DNA of 64,000 bases from Deminuibacter soli (GCF_003412455.1 NZ_QTJU01000004.1:248001-312000), one strand, 5' to 3'; positions 1 through 10,800 are shown, counted from the first letter of the stretch. Made by a program: numbers and translations. The notes: generated by a model from the sequence alone, not told the origin.

Positions 1-120
1 GGCCAGTTCTATAGTGCCGAAATCACCGGCATGCCATATTTCATCTACATTGGCGAAGTGGGTAAATACTGCTTCATCCAGGTAGCTGTGGGTATCTGCG
101 ATCAATCCTATTTTAGTCAT
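1..120 (-). CDS. Metallophosphoesterase, YfcE/MJ0936 type (partial, runs off left edge)
   Basis: The complement of 118-120 is an ATG, and the first 40 codons read to the window edge. The peptide opens with MTKIGLIADTHS, the D-x-H metal motif of calcineurin-like phosphoesterases, and 20 residues later has IWHAGDFG, the GD motif. This spacing fits the short YfcE/MJ0936-type phosphodiesterases. The start codon directly abuts the stop codon of the Nudix gene, so the two are very probably cotranscribed and translationally coupled. The rest of the protein, including the GNCD and C-terminal GHTH-type motifs that would confirm the family, lies outside the window. Confidence 0.8.
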   Translation of the reverse strand, partial: MTKIGLIADTHSYLDEAVFTHFANVDEIWHAGDFGTIELA

Positions 121-528
121 TTAGTCAACCAGTTTATCTGCACGTAATTGTTCAAAAACCATGAGCACACCAGGTACCTGGTGTGGTTCTTTGAGGTAGG
201 TGGCATGGTCAAAAAATTGGATGGCGCCTATTTCTGCAGATGGCTGCGGTGTTTGCTGCAACTCGTGTATAAAACAATCCTGTTCCATTACCAGGTTGTC
301 TTTTTCGCCAAATGCAGGTGCGGTAACATGCATGTAATATTGCAGGCTGTCTTCCGGCAGCTGCATGTTCAGTTCTTCCATTACTTCGCGCTGCATGGCC
401 TGCAGGGCAGTTTCACCGGCATCTATTTTGCCGCCGGGCAGGTACCAGGCCTGTTTGTTGTTGCTGAAAGCCAGCAGCAGCCGGCGGTTTTGTATTACAA
501 TGAGGCCGGCGCAATGAATTGTTTTCAT
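121..528 (-). CDS. Nudix hydrolase (MutT family)
   Basis: A 135-residue single-domain Nudix protein that should hydrolyse a nucleoside diphosphate linked to another moiety; the substrate cannot be told from sequence. The Nudix box is clear: G33-x5-E39-x7-R47-E48-x2-E51-E52, with all catalytic glutamates present. The usual Gly after the EE-x pair is Asn54, a small deviation. It is the middle gene of a tight minus-strand set: 6 bp downstream of the DinB-like gene and abutting the phosphoesterase. That arrangement suggests a small housecleaning operon, but no shared pathway is evident. Confidence 0.9.
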   Translation of the reverse strand: MKTIHCAGLIVIQNRRLLLAFSNNKQAWYLPGGKIDAGETALQAMQREVMEELNMQLPEDSLQYYMHVTAPAFGEKDNLVMEQDCFIHELQQTPQPSAEIGAIQFFDHATYLKEPHQVPGVLMVFEQLRADKLVD

Positions 529-534
529 CTCCGG

Positions 535-1005
535 TTATTTTGCGCCGCGCAGGTTTGCGGCCAGTTTAAAAATGGTTAGAAAATGGTGTGCTTCGTGCAG
601 CAGGAAAAATTCAATCCAGTCTTCAATGGTCAGGTTACCGTATACCGGGTGACTGCCTTTCAGTTGCTGCTGTTCATCGGTTAATGAAGACAAAAAATGG
701 TTGAGATCAAAGCGCTCGCTCTGCATGTCCTGTAGCAATTCATCGGGCGATTTGTGTTGCCAGCGGGCAAATTCCGGGTCTTCTTCTGCCACATAACGTG
801 CAAACTGTGGTTCGCTGCCGGTGAGTATCAGTTCTATTCTTTCCTTGAATATCTGCTGGTAACGGCCCAGGTGCGCCAGGTTATCGAAAATGCTCCATTT
901 GCCTTCAGCAGGGCGGGTAAACAATTGCTGCTCTGTGCTGTGCTGCAGGCTAACCAATAAACTGCCGGGCTGGTGCAGCAAACGCATTTGCTGTGAGTTC
1001 TCCAT
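535..1005 (-). CDS. DinB-like / DUF1572-type four-helix protein
   Basis: A 156-residue protein starting at the ATG complementary to 1003-1005; an upstream in-frame GTG at 1065 would add 20 residues that look like spacer. It has the DinB-fold pattern: a helix with NLAHLGRYQ (His45) and a C-terminal LLHEAHHF (His137, His140, His141), which would form the three-histidine metal site of this superfamily. Members include damage-inducible proteins of unknown role and thiol transferases (bacillithiol, mycothiol or glutathione), so the biochemical role here is open. First gene of the minus-strand set, divergent from hmgA. Confidence 0.8.
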   Translation of the reverse strand: MENSQQMRLLHQPGSLLVSLQHSTEQQLFTRPAEGKWSIFDNLAHLGRYQQIFKERIELILTGSEPQFARYVAEEDPEFARWQHKSPDELLQDMQSERFDLNHFLSSLTDEQQQLKGSHPVYGNLTIEDWIEFFLLHEAHHFLTIFKLAANLRGAK

Positions 1006-1192
1006 AATATTTGTTACATTAGTGCTACGATTGTACAATAATATGCCATACTTCCGCAATTTCACCTATTGGATAGATAAGCGGCGCTGGAAATATGTTT
1101 TCCTGCTGATGACGCTTGAAGAAAGTCATTAGCTGCAAACATGGGGCTGCGCGCTTTTTACACAGAAATATATTCCTGTCTGCGCCTGTAAA

Positions 1193-1232
1193 CCATGCAG
1201 CCATTTTACCATTCAATCATCTTTCCATCTAT
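1193..1232. repeat. Octanucleotide short tandem repeat (CCATnnnn), about 5 units
   Basis: CCAT (TCAT once) recurs at 1193, 1201, 1209, 1217 and 1225, an exact 8-bp period, immediately upstream of the hmgA start. The same octamer with the same period occurs at 37527, 47536 and 53557. Non-coding; function unknown. Confidence 0.75.
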
Positions 1233-1247
1233 TCAATGATTTTTACC

Positions 1248-2405
1248 ATGCCACATTATGTAAGTGCAGGAAGTATGCCGCACAAACGTCATACCCAGTT
1301 TCGCAAGCCAGACGGCAGTTTGTATGCCGAACAGTTATTCAGCACCGAAGGTTTCAGCAGCGATTACTCCCTGCTGTATCATTGCCATCCGCCTACACGC
1401 ATTATCCGCACCGAAGCGCCTTATGATGTAATGCCCAATATTGCTGAAGAAAAAATGCTGAAACACCGCAGCTTTGAGGGCTTTAAAATACAACCGCATG
1501 CTGATTTTTTAAAAAGCCGTGTCCCGGTGCTGGTGAACAATGATTGCCATATTGTACTGGCCGCACCTTCGCATTCACTGAAAGATTATTTCTATAAAAA
1601 TGCCGATGCCGATGAAATGCTGTTTGTGCACGAGGGCAGCGGCAAGCTGTTAACACAATACGGTGAGTTGTCTTTTGCCTATGGCGATTACCTGGTGATT
1701 CCGCGCGGCTGTATTTACCAGCTGCATTTTGATGGTGATATAAACCGCCTGTTTATTGTGGAGAGCTTCAGTCCCATCCGCTACCCCAAACGGTATGTAA
1801 GTAAATGGGGGCAGCTGCTGGAGCATTCACCTTATTGCGAGCGCGATATACGCACGCCGCAGCAACTGAACACGGTTGATGAAAAAGGCGACTTCCTGAT
1901 CAAGACCAAAAAGAAAGGGCGCATGTACCATATTCATTACGGTCATCATCCTTTTGATGTGATAGGCTGGGATGGCTGCTGTTATCCCTTTGCTTTCAGC
2001 ATTCACGATTTTGAACCCATTACCGGCCGCGTACACCAGCCGCCACCCGTGCACCAGACGTTTGAAGGCAATAATTTCGTGGTGTGCAGTTTTGTACCGC
2101 GCCTGTTTGATTACCATCCTTTGTCCATTCCTGCACCTTACAACCACAGCAATATTGACAGTGATGAACTGCTGTATTATGTAGATGGTGATTTTATGAG
2201 CCGCAAAAATGTGACCCGCGGCATGATTACCCTTCACCCGGGCGGCATACCGCATGGTCCGCACCCGGGCAGCGTGGAAAAAAGCATTGGCGCAAAGGAA
2301 ACGAAAGAGCTGGCGGTGATGGTAGATACGTTTCATCCGCTGCAGCTAACAATAGAGGCGCTGGCGATAGAGAATGAGGGGTATACGATGAGCTGGGCGG
2401 AATAG
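1248..2405 (+). CDS. hmgA: Homogentisate 1,2-dioxygenase
   Basis: A 385-residue non-haem iron dioxygenase that opens the ring of homogentisate to maleylacetoacetate in tyrosine/phenylalanine catabolism. The ATG at 1248 is chosen because the family sequence begins there (MPHYVSAGSMPHKRHTQF); the 44 in-frame codons upstream have only a TTG start and overlap an octamer repeat. The cupin C-terminal half carries likely Fe(II) ligands His300 and Glu307 (in APYNHSNIDSDELLY) and His336 (in GGIPHGPHPG), matching the His-Glu-His triad of the human enzyme. The length fits the short bacterial branch. No other tyrosine-degradation gene (hpd, fahA) is in the window, so it stands alone between the DinB set and a structured spacer. 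Confidence 0.93.
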   Translation: MPHYVSAGSMPHKRHTQFRKPDGSLYAEQLFSTEGFSSDYSLLYHCHPPTRIIRTEAPYDVMPNIAEEKMLKHRSFEGFKIQPHADFLKSRVPVLVNNDCHIVLAAPSHSLKDYFYKNADADEMLFVHEGSGKLLTQYGELSFAYGDYLVIPRGCIYQLHFDGDINRLFIVESFSPIRYPKRYVSKWGQLLEHSPYCERDIRTPQQLNTVDEKGDFLIKTKKKGRMYHIHYGHHPFDVIGWDGCCYPFAFSIHDFEPITGRVHQPPPVHQTFEGNNFVVCSFVPRLFDYHPLSIPAPYNHSNIDSDELLYYVDGDFMSRKNVTRGMITLHPGGIPHGPHPGSVEKSIGAKETKELAVMVDTFHPLQLTIEALAIENEGYTMSWAE

Positions 2406-2438
2406 CGATAGGCGTGAGGCGTGAGTAGGAAAGGCATC

Positions 2439-2547
2439 GGGCATCGACAGTCGAGACTATCTGAGCGGGTACGATGGACATTTGATGCCCACGAGGTGTC
2501 CTCACCGAAGTGTCAACCTTCACCTCGATTCCCGCACCAAGTACCCG
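2439..2547 (+). promoter_or_regulatory. Candidate structured RNA element ahead of a terminator and aldo/keto reductase
   Basis: The spacer holds three pairs of 7-nt perfect complements: 2439-2445 with 2484-2490 (GGGCATC/GATGCCC), 2466-2472 with 2541-2547 (CGGGTAC/GTACCCG) and 2492-2498 with 2521-2527 (CGAGGTG/CACCTCG). Inside the last is a small CAC-CGAA-GTG hairpin at 2503-2512. The first two pairs interleave and would form a pseudoknot. An intrinsic terminator follows at 2610-2643, just 22 bp before the next start codon. It could be an attenuator or riboswitch-like leader, an independent small RNA, or a dispersed repeat; strand and function are not established. Confidence 0.4.
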
Positions 2548-2609
2548 TAGCTGCAGCCTGAAGCCAATTGCCGCCGTGATCCTGAACTTAAAATTTTTTC
2601 TGTTGTTAC

Positions 2610-2643
2610 AACATCCTGCAATTTTGCGCAGGATGTTTTTTTT
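2610..2643 (+). terminator. Intrinsic terminator
   Basis: Perfect 10-bp stem 2610-2619 / 2628-2637 (AACATCCTGC/GCAGGATGTT), 8-nt loop, followed by T residues to 2643. It lies 205 bp after hmgA and only 22 bp before the aldo/keto reductase ATG, with no TAnnTTTG box between, so it may act as an attenuator. Confidence 0.85.
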
Positions 2644-2665
2644 GACAACCATCAAACAATCAATT

Positions 2666-3658
2666 ATGGAATACAGGTTATTGGGCGAAACTGCGGTAAA
2701 AACATCGGCTGTTACTTTTGGCGCATGGGCCATTGGCGGGTGGATGTGGGGCGGTGCAGAACGCAAAGATGCGCTGGATGCCATTCATGCATCTGTCAGC
2801 AATGGCGTTACCGGCATTGATACTGCACCGGCTTACGGGCAGGGCTTGAGCGAAGAAATTATTGGTGAAGCATTGAAATCCATCCCGCGCGACAGGGTGC
2901 AGATTATGACCAAATACGGCCTGCGCTGGGACCTAAAAAAAGGCGAATTCTTTTTCGACAGCAAGGACAATGCAGGTAATGATATCCAGGTATACCGCTA
3001 TGCAGGCAAGGAAAGTATTATAGAAGAATGTGAAAATAGCCTGCGCCGCCTGGGTACAGATTATATTGACCTGTACCAGATACACTGGGCAGACAATACC
3101 ACGCCCATCGATGAAACCATGGAAGCCATTCTGCGCCTGGAAGAGCAGGGTAAAATAAGGGCTGCAGGTGTATGTAACTATTCGGCAGACCAGATGAAAA
3201 CAGCGGAAAACACTTTGTCGCTGGCATCTAACCAGGTACCCTACAGCATGGTACTGCGCGATATTGAAAAAGAAGTGCTGCCTTATTGTATAGCCAACCA
3301 GAAATCGGTGATTGCCTACAGTCCGTTACAGCGTGGTTTGCTTACGGGTAAAATAAAACCCGGTCATCAATTTGGCGAAGGGGATACGCGTGAGGGCAAC
3401 CGGTTTTACACGGAAGGCAATATAAAAGCCATTAACCGCTTCCTGGACGAACTGCGGCCGATGGCAGAAACCAAAAACGCGACGCTGGCCCAGCTGGTGA
3501 TTGCGTGGACGATAGCGCAGCCGGGTATTACCGTAGCATTGGTAGGCGCGCGCGATGCTTCGCAGGCTATACAGAATGCCAGGGCAGGGGAATTGCAGCT
3601 GAAATCGGAAGAAATTCAATACATTAATAACAAATTATCTGGTCTGCAGCTTACTTAG
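2666..3658 (+). CDS. Aldo/keto reductase
   Basis: A 330-residue NAD(P)H-dependent oxidoreductase of the aldo/keto reductase (TIM-barrel) superfamily, in the bacterial YajO/Tas-like branch. The catalytic tetrad is visible: Asp52 and Tyr57 (GIDTAPAYGQG), Lys83 (IMTKYG) and His140 (LYQIHWAD). The C-terminal cofactor loop has the VALVGARDASQ pattern of the family. The ATG at 2666 (MEYRLLGETAVKTSAVTFG) is the family start; the 52 codons before it run through the terminator hairpin and are not credible. Substrate unknown. A second, only distantly similar family member lies at 53.6 kb. Confidence 0.92.
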   Translation: MEYRLLGETAVKTSAVTFGAWAIGGWMWGGAERKDALDAIHASVSNGVTGIDTAPAYGQGLSEEIIGEALKSIPRDRVQIMTKYGLRWDLKKGEFFFDSKDNAGNDIQVYRYAGKESIIEECENSLRRLGTDYIDLYQIHWADNTTPIDETMEAILRLEEQGKIRAAGVCNYSADQMKTAENTLSLASNQVPYSMVLRDIEKEVLPYCIANQKSVIAYSPLQRGLLTGKIKPGHQFGEGDTREGNRFYTEGNIKAINRFLDELRPMAETKNATLAQLVIAWTIAQPGITVALVGARDASQAIQNARAGELQLKSEEIQYINNKLSGLQLT

Positions 3659-3678
3659 CAGGCGGAGGGAAGCCATGA

Positions 3679-3718
3679 AAAGGCTGCAGGCCGGGATAAC
3701 CGGATTGCAGCCTTTTTT
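3679..3718 (+). terminator. Intrinsic terminator after aldo/keto reductase
   Basis: Stem AAAGGCTGCA (3679-3688) with TGCAGCCTTT (3706-3715), an inner CCGG/CCGG pairing at 3691-3694/3700-3703, and a six-T tract, 20 bp after the stop codon. Confidence 0.9.
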
Positions 3719-3856
3719 GCGGAACAATGCGTGTGGAACACAGGGCCATCAAACAATAAAACCGTAACACCATTTTTCTTCGGATTAAATTTCAGGCATA
3801 CCATTGGAATGCTGGATAGCATGTAGTAAATTAATGTACAATAAAAACATTGCTAT

Positions 3857-4264
3857 ATGATCAGAATTCAGGAACTCAAAGCCGGCGATTTTGTACTTGC
3901 AGAGTATGAAGGCCAACAGCGTATGGGTGAAGTAACCCGCGTAGACGGTGACCAGAAACAGGTGGCTGTGGAAACCGATGTACAGGAATTTTGGTACGAA
4001 CCGCAGCATTTATACCCCATTCCGCTCAGCGACGAGAGTTTGCGGTCGCTGAATTTTGAAAAAGAAGAAAAGGAAGACGGTTCTGTAAAATATAAAAAGG
4101 GGTCTTTTCGTTTATTGATTGCGAAAAAGGATGATTTTTCGGCCATTGAGATCTGGTACCGGGAAGACAAAAGGTACCAGCCCAATGTGCACTATATTCA
4201 CCAGCTGCAAAACCACTACCTGCAGATGACGAAAATTCATTTAACCCGCGATGTAATGGTATAA
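3857..4264 (+). CDS. Small conserved hypothetical protein
   Basis: A 135-residue soluble protein, not recognised as a named family. The first 55 residues (IRIQELKAGDFVLAEYEGQ...VTRVDGDQKQVAVETD) look like a small SH3-like beta-barrel. A charged linker rich in E and K follows, then the C-terminal stretch YIHQLQNHYLQMT. That HxLQNxY pattern is one I associate with small Bacteroidota chromosomal and phage proteins of unknown function. No signal peptide or membrane segment. It is flanked by intrinsic terminators on both sides, so it is transcribed alone. Confidence 0.75.
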   Translation: MIRIQELKAGDFVLAEYEGQQRMGEVTRVDGDQKQVAVETDVQEFWYEPQHLYPIPLSDESLRSLNFEKEEKEDGSVKYKKGSFRLLIAKKDDFSAIEIWYREDKRYQPNVHYIHQLQNHYLQMTKIHLTRDVMV

Positions 4265-4311
4265 TCGTATCATTCGTCATGTTAAATTAGTATCATATCA
4301 ATATTTCGTGA

Positions 4312-4347
4312 AAAGGGCATTTTCCTCCGGGAACGTGCCCTTTTTTT
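4312..4347 (+). terminator. Intrinsic terminator
   Basis: Stem AAAGGGCA (4312-4319) with TGCCCTTT (4336-4343), 16-nt loop, seven T residues from 4341; 47 bp after the small hypothetical gene. Confidence 0.85.
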
Positions 4348-4402
4348 AGGTTAACGTTTATGCATTGAATCTTTTTTCAATAAAAACGTTAAAAATAGTT
4401 GC

Positions 4403-4429
4403 TTGTCATTGTTTCACCATCTATCTTCG
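4403..4429 (+). promoter_or_regulatory. Candidate promoter for the giant gene
   Basis: TTG at 4403-4405 and TATCTTCG at 4422-4429, one mismatch from the Bacteroidota -7 consensus TAnnTTTG, 16 nt apart. It lies 398 bp upstream of the giant gene start and implies a long leader. Confidence 0.45.
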
Positions 4430-4826
4430 ATATAGAAACCATAACCCATAATCCTTAGAAAGACAGTTGCATATGAGCGGAATTTTACCGTTTCTTCAAC
4501 TAACACTTCTCTTCCTATTTGTGCTGGCGCCTGCATACAAACAGCCCGGCGTGTTGCCTATTTATGCATGTGCAACAGTTATTTCTCCGGATAAATGTTT
4601 TGTTTTCTTTTCAGCGCGATGCCAGGCACGTGTTTGCCGTGGTGCGCCTTTTTCGTTTGCAGCGATAAAACATAAGTGTCAATATAAATTACTGGATCGA
4701 TAATAAAGCGGCCGTTGCGTACATGTATGCAGTGGCTGTTACTGGTTTTACCCTTTTTTGAACAAGTTGTGCGGCAGATAACTGTGCGAATGAATATTAA
4801 ATTCATTAACACCAACCCCTTAAGAA
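4430..4826 (+). other. Long untranslated leader upstream of the giant gene
   Basis: About 400 bp between the candidate promoter and the giant ORF. It contains one 78-codon open frame (4467-4703), but the peptide is rich in Cys, Phe and Arg and resembles no protein I know, so I do not call it. No terminator was seen. The region is best read as a long 5' leader; AT-rich sequence (AATATTAAATTCATTAAC) precedes the ATG, as is common in Bacteroidota. Confidence 0.4.
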
Positions 4827-7800
4827 ATGAATTGGCGTATTATTGTTGTAACCCTGATGTTGGCGCTTCCATTTGCGCGTGCAAAAGCCCAAACCGACAC
4901 TGCTTTCTGGATAGGTATACCTGTGGCCACTAAAGGTCATGCTACGGTGGCAGAATCGGATATGGAGTTGCGTGTTACAACGCTCTCCTCTTCTGCAGTT
5001 ATTACCGTTAGTGTGCCTGGTAAAAACCAGGTGTTGTATACTTCCGGAATAGTAGCTGCCAACTCCGTTATATCTATCCCGCTTACTACCTACAGGGATT
5101 CACTCGAGTGCCAGTTTGGTAAAATAGGAAACTGGGGGTTGAAGGTAACTGCCACTGCCCCGGTTACTGCCTACTACGATGAAGCTTCGGTACATGACCC
5201 GGAGATTTTTGCGTTGAAAGGAGGGAATGGTCTGGGTGTAAAATTTTACGTACCAGGGCAGGATATCTGGTCTAACGCAAGCGGTTATTCACCTACACCT
5301 TATAATACTGCCACCATTGTAGCTACGCAGGATAATACGACCATTAATTTTAAACCATCTACCAATTGCCAGGGCGGATACCTGGCGGGTCAGACCTATA
5401 CTATTAAATTAAACAAGGGTCAGACTTTTTGTTTTGCCTCTAACTCAACTTCGGCAGCCAAGCACCTGGGCGGCTCTTACATTACTTCCGACAAACCTAT
5501 TGCGGTAACGATGTCGGATGATTCGGTGGGAGCGAAAGATTCAAAAGGTACTACCTGTTATGATATGGGTGGTGACCAGCTGGTACCTACCAACATGTAT
5601 GGATTGGAATATATCAGTCCTGTGGGCACGCTGGATTACCAGACCATCTATTCACCGGTAACAAAAGATCTGGCTGTAGTTACAGCGTTGATTGATAATA
5701 CCACCATTACTTTTTCGCAGGGAGGGCAGCCGGATTTTTCGGTCACCATCAATGCCGGTAAGTCGTACGAGTTTTTATATAAAGACAGTGCGTTGTACAT
5801 TAATGCATCTGCACCAATTTCACTGATGCACGTGACTGGTAACGGTTGTGAACTGGGTTATGCGCAGGTGCCTCCCATTAACTGTACCGGTTCAAACCAG
5901 GTAGGTGTGGTACGCCCGAATGCACAGCAATTCAGCCTGGTGGTACTGGTACCCAAAGCAGGTATCAACGGTTTTGTTACGAAAGTGAATGGCACCACCA
6001 AAACACTGATCCCACCTACCGCTTTTGTGCCTATTCCCAATACCACGTGGATGTACGCCAAAATATTTAACCTGTCTACAGCAACAGTTCCATCGGGTGG
6101 GTCTATCATTGCCACCAACACCGGCACCAAATTCCACATGGGGATTATTTGTGGTGATGGTACAACCGGTTGTAGCTATGGTTATTTCTCAGACTTTGCT
6201 TCTTTCAAACCTATAGTAACGGCAACGCCTAACCCGGTATGTGCCGGCCAGGATGTACAGCTTGCCTGCGACCCGGTTAACCATGCATCCGGGCAAACCT
6301 TTATATGGACAGGGCCTAACAGTTACCTAAGTACAGATCAGAATCCCCTGGTAACAATTCCTGCAACGTCAGGACTTTTGTCGTATTACTGCCAGGTAAC
6401 GCAGCCAGGTTGTTCTTATCCGTTTCAGCAGGTAGATGTTACGGTGAATCCTTCACCCGATATTATTATTACCGGTAGCCAGGTTTTCTGTAACGGCGCT
6501 GCAACCGGTAATATCAACTTCACCAGTTCGGTTCCTAAAACTACTTTTTCCTGGGTAGAGAAAAATCCTACACCTGGTATCGGTATGCCCACTTCGTCGG
6601 GTACCAACGTTACCAAGATTAATTCTTTCACTGCGGTAAACAATAGCAACAGCGCGATAAGTGATTTGGTATTGGTAACAGCTACAGCCGGTGCATGTAC
6701 AACCTCTACCAATATGGTACTTACAGCCAACCCAACGCCGGATATCACTACACAGCCGGTAGATGCCACAGTGTGCCAGTACAGCGATGCGACTTTTTTT
6801 GTAACCAGTAAGGTATCTGACGCGCAGTTTCAATGGTATGTGAATGACGGAAGCGGCGGAGGGTTCAAGCCAATTGGCGGAGCTACCAACGATACATTGA
6901 TTATACCAGGCGTTAGCATTGCACAGCATGGCTATAAATACCAGGTAATTGTAACCAGTCCTACCTACGCGTGTAGCTCCAGGGTAAGTAACCCCGCATC
7001 ATTAAGGGTGTATCCTGCACCGGTGGTTAAAACTGTATCGCCGGCTGCACCTTGTTACCCGGGCACGGTAAACCTGAAAGCTGCTGCTGTAACTGCAGGC
7101 AGTGATGCTGCGCTCGTGTTCAGTTATTTTACAGATGCTGCTGGTACAGTGCCATTGGCCGATCCTACAAAGGCCGCCGCACCGGGTACATATTATATAG
7201 TAGGTACCAGGCAAAGCAGTGGTTGTTCGTCGTTGCCGATACCGGTTGTTGTTACCAGCAAACCGCAGCCGGTTGTAAAAACCACGCCGCAGTTTTATTG
7301 TAAATACGATGATGTAAACCTGAAAGATCCTTCCGTAGTAAAAGGCAGTGATGCAGGGCTTACCTATGCGTATTATTACGATACGCTGATACAAAAACCG
7401 ATATCAGATCCAACGCATGTAACTGCGGCTACTTATTATATTGTAGGTACCAACACTTCTACCGGTTGTACCAGTAAAGCTACACCGGTTGTAGTAACGC
7501 AATACCCGGTTCCTGTAATTGTGACGCACGATTCTTCGGTTTGTGCGCCCAATACGGTTGACCTTACCAAGCCTTCTATTACAGTGGGCAGCAGTCCCAA
7601 TCTGAAATTCAGTTACTTCCTCGATAATATCCAGCAATATCCTATTGCCGACCCAACCAAGGTGAGCAGTGGTACTTATTATATTGTGGGGCTTGATACA
7701 ACTTCTAACTGTTCGTCGGTAGCAACACCTGTAAAAGTGATTGTAAAAACCCTGCCGAACGTTGTTACCAATGATACCGCAGTTTGTGCGCCCGCAACTG

Positions 7801-10800
7801 TTAACCTTACCTGGGCAGGTATTACCAAAGGCAGTGATGCCGGTTTGGCATTCAGTTATTTCCTGGATGGCACGGCAACCAATCCTGTCGCCGATCCTAC
7901 CAGTGTTACACAGGGTAACTATTATATCGTGGGTAAGAATGCAACATCCGGTTGTCAATCGGCTCCCAAACTGGTAAGGGCTTTTATTAATGCGAAGCCA
8001 ACGGTAGTAACCAAGGACCAGACCGCCTGTTTCCCTTCAACAGTTGACCTTACCGACATTAGTGTAACAGATGGCAGTGATGCAGGTCTGGTATATAGCT
8101 ATTATACCAACGCCGCTGCAACAAAACCGCTTAACCCCGCAACATCGGTAACTACCGGTACTTATTATATTATTGGTACCAACAACTTAACTACCTGCGT
8201 TTCCATTGCTGTGCCGGTGAAAGTGACCATTATCGCGCAGCCGAAAGTTGTTACCCACCCGCTGCAGGTATGTTCGCCCAACTATGTTGACCTTACCAGT
8301 CCGAATGCTACCGTATACAGCGATGCCGGTTTGATTTTCACCTATTATACTGATGCGGCTGCTACTAATTTCGTGGGTACACCCAATACCGTGAATGGCG
8401 GTACTTATTATATAGTAGGTACTAACCCAACAACACATTGTGCCAGCGTGCCTACTGCAATTACAGCAACCATCAACAGCCTGCCGAATGTAGTAACCGT
8501 TGACAAAAATTTCTGTGCACCAAGCAAGGCAAATCTGAAAGATCCTGCTATTACAGCAGGAAGCGATGCCGGACTGACGTTCACTTATTTCAACGACAAT
8601 AATTTAACCAGCCCGGTTTCCGATCCTACAAACGTAGTTGCCGGAACTTACTGGATTGTGGGTCAGTCAGGTACTACCACTTGTAAATCAAACCCTATAT
8701 CTGTAACAGTTGGCATTAATCCGCAGCCTGTTGTAAATACAAAAGACCAGACCGTATGTGCACCTGCTACAGTTGACCTTACAGATACTGCTGCTGTTAC
8801 GCCCGGTAGTGAAAAAGGATTGAAATACTATTATTATTCCAATGCCGGTGCTACCACGCTGGTGCCCGATCCTACATCTGTAACTGCCGGTACTTATTAT
8901 ATTGTTGGGCAGAATAAAGTGAGTGGCTGTTTGTCTCCTGTTAAACAGGTTAAAGTAACAGTCAACCCCTCTCCGCATGTTGAAACACACAACCCGACAG
9001 AAGTGTGTGCGCCTTTGCCTATTGATTTAACTGCTCCGTCTGTAACAGCAGGCAGTGATCCCGGACTGGTATACACCTACTATAAAAATGCTGCAGCTAC
9101 CCAGCCGCTTACACAGGCAGAAGCGCAGAATATTACCAAAACAGGTACTTATTATATTATAGGAACCATTGCAGCCACAGGTTGTTCGTCACAGCCCGTT
9201 GCTGTTACTGCTACCATAAACCCGCAGCCGCCGGTGTCACCAATTGCCGGTAACCAGACGCTGTGTGCCGGTAATGCTGATTACCTGAAAGATCCTACCG
9301 CCAATGGTGTATGGAGAAGCAGCGATACCAGCATTGCAAAAATTGATTCACTCACCGGTTTGATTATCGGTGTTAAAGCAGGTATTGCAGACATTACTTA
9401 TGTAATTAACGGCACCAATGGTTGTAAGGGTACCAGTGATATTTTTACCGTAACGGTAAAAAGCTCACCCAACCTTGTTATTAACCAGCCTGCTGCTGTT
9501 TGTTCTCCAGACAAGGTAAACCTGACCGACCCTGCCATTACAACCGGCAGTGATGCAGGTTTAAAACTGGACTATTACCTGAACAGCACGGTTACCAGTG
9601 TAATTGCCGATCCTACGGCAGTTGATTCAGGTACATACTATATTAAAGCAACAAATACCACATTAGGCTGTTTCACGGTGAAACCGGTTCTCGCAAAAGT
9701 GAACCCTAAACCCAAAGTAATTGTAGCAGATCCTAAAGCGGTGTGTGCGCCTAATACGGTTGACTTAAACACCGCTATTGTTACCGCATCGAGCGATGCC
9801 GGTTTGACCTATGCATTTTATACAGATGCAGGTGCAACAAATGCAGTGCCTGCGCAGCAGCCCAATTCAGGTACATTCTACATAGTAGGTACCGATCCTG
9901 TTACAGGATGTAGCTCTGATCCCAAGCTTGTAAAGGTTACGGTGAACCCTATACCTAACATGGTATTGAAAAACCCTGTACTGGCTTGCGCTCCTGATAA
10001 AATTGACTTAACTGCCTTAAGCGTAAAAGCAGGCAGCGATCCTGGATTAACATATACTTATTTTGGCAATGCAGCCGGTACTGTTGCATTAGCCGATCCG
10101 CAGCACCTGGATGCCGGTACTTATTATATAGTGGGTACTTCATCATTTGGTTGTTCTACACCACCTACAGCGGTAACCGGTGTTATTAACCAGCCGCCTG
10201 CAGTAACAGTTCATAACCCTGACGCAGCTTGTTCGCCCAATAAGGTAGACCTTACCGAAGCGGCAGTAACTGCCGGAAGTGAAGCCGGTTTAACTTTTAC
10301 TTACTACACGGATGCTGCAGCCACCAAGCCGCTTACATTAAGCCAGGCACAGAGTGCGCCTGCCGGTATTTATTATATTGTGGGCACCAAACCGTCAACA
10401 GGTTGTTCTTCTGTTCCGCAGCCTGTTACCGCTACGGTAAATGCAAAACCCAAAGTGCAGGTGAAAGACCCTGCAGCCATCTGTTCTCCGGGTAAAGTAG
10501 ACCTGGAAACAGCGATTGTTGCAGCAGGTACAGACAATAACCTCACCTTTAACTACTACAGGGATGCTGCTGCAACAGATGAGATTATCACATATACCCA
10601 GGTAGACGCGGGTACTTATTATATCATCGGAACCAATGCCTCCACACATTGTCGTTCAGATGCAATGGCTGTTAAAGTAACCATCAACAAACAGCCCAAA
10701 GTAATCATCACCAATCCTGCACCTGTTTGTGCCCCTGCCACCATTGACCTTACGCAGGCGTCTGTAACAGCAGGCAGCGATGCGGGGCTTACTTACTATT

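Noticed and set aside
2227-2784. 185-codon minus-strand frame across the hmgA-reductase spacer
   Set aside because: Covers the terminator hairpin and the ends of two conserved genes; low-complexity peptide.
4467-4703. 78-codon open frame in the giant gene's leader
   Set aside because: Unusual composition (many Cys, Phe, Arg), no recognisable domain, no -7 box or other start signal close to it; more likely chance within a leader.
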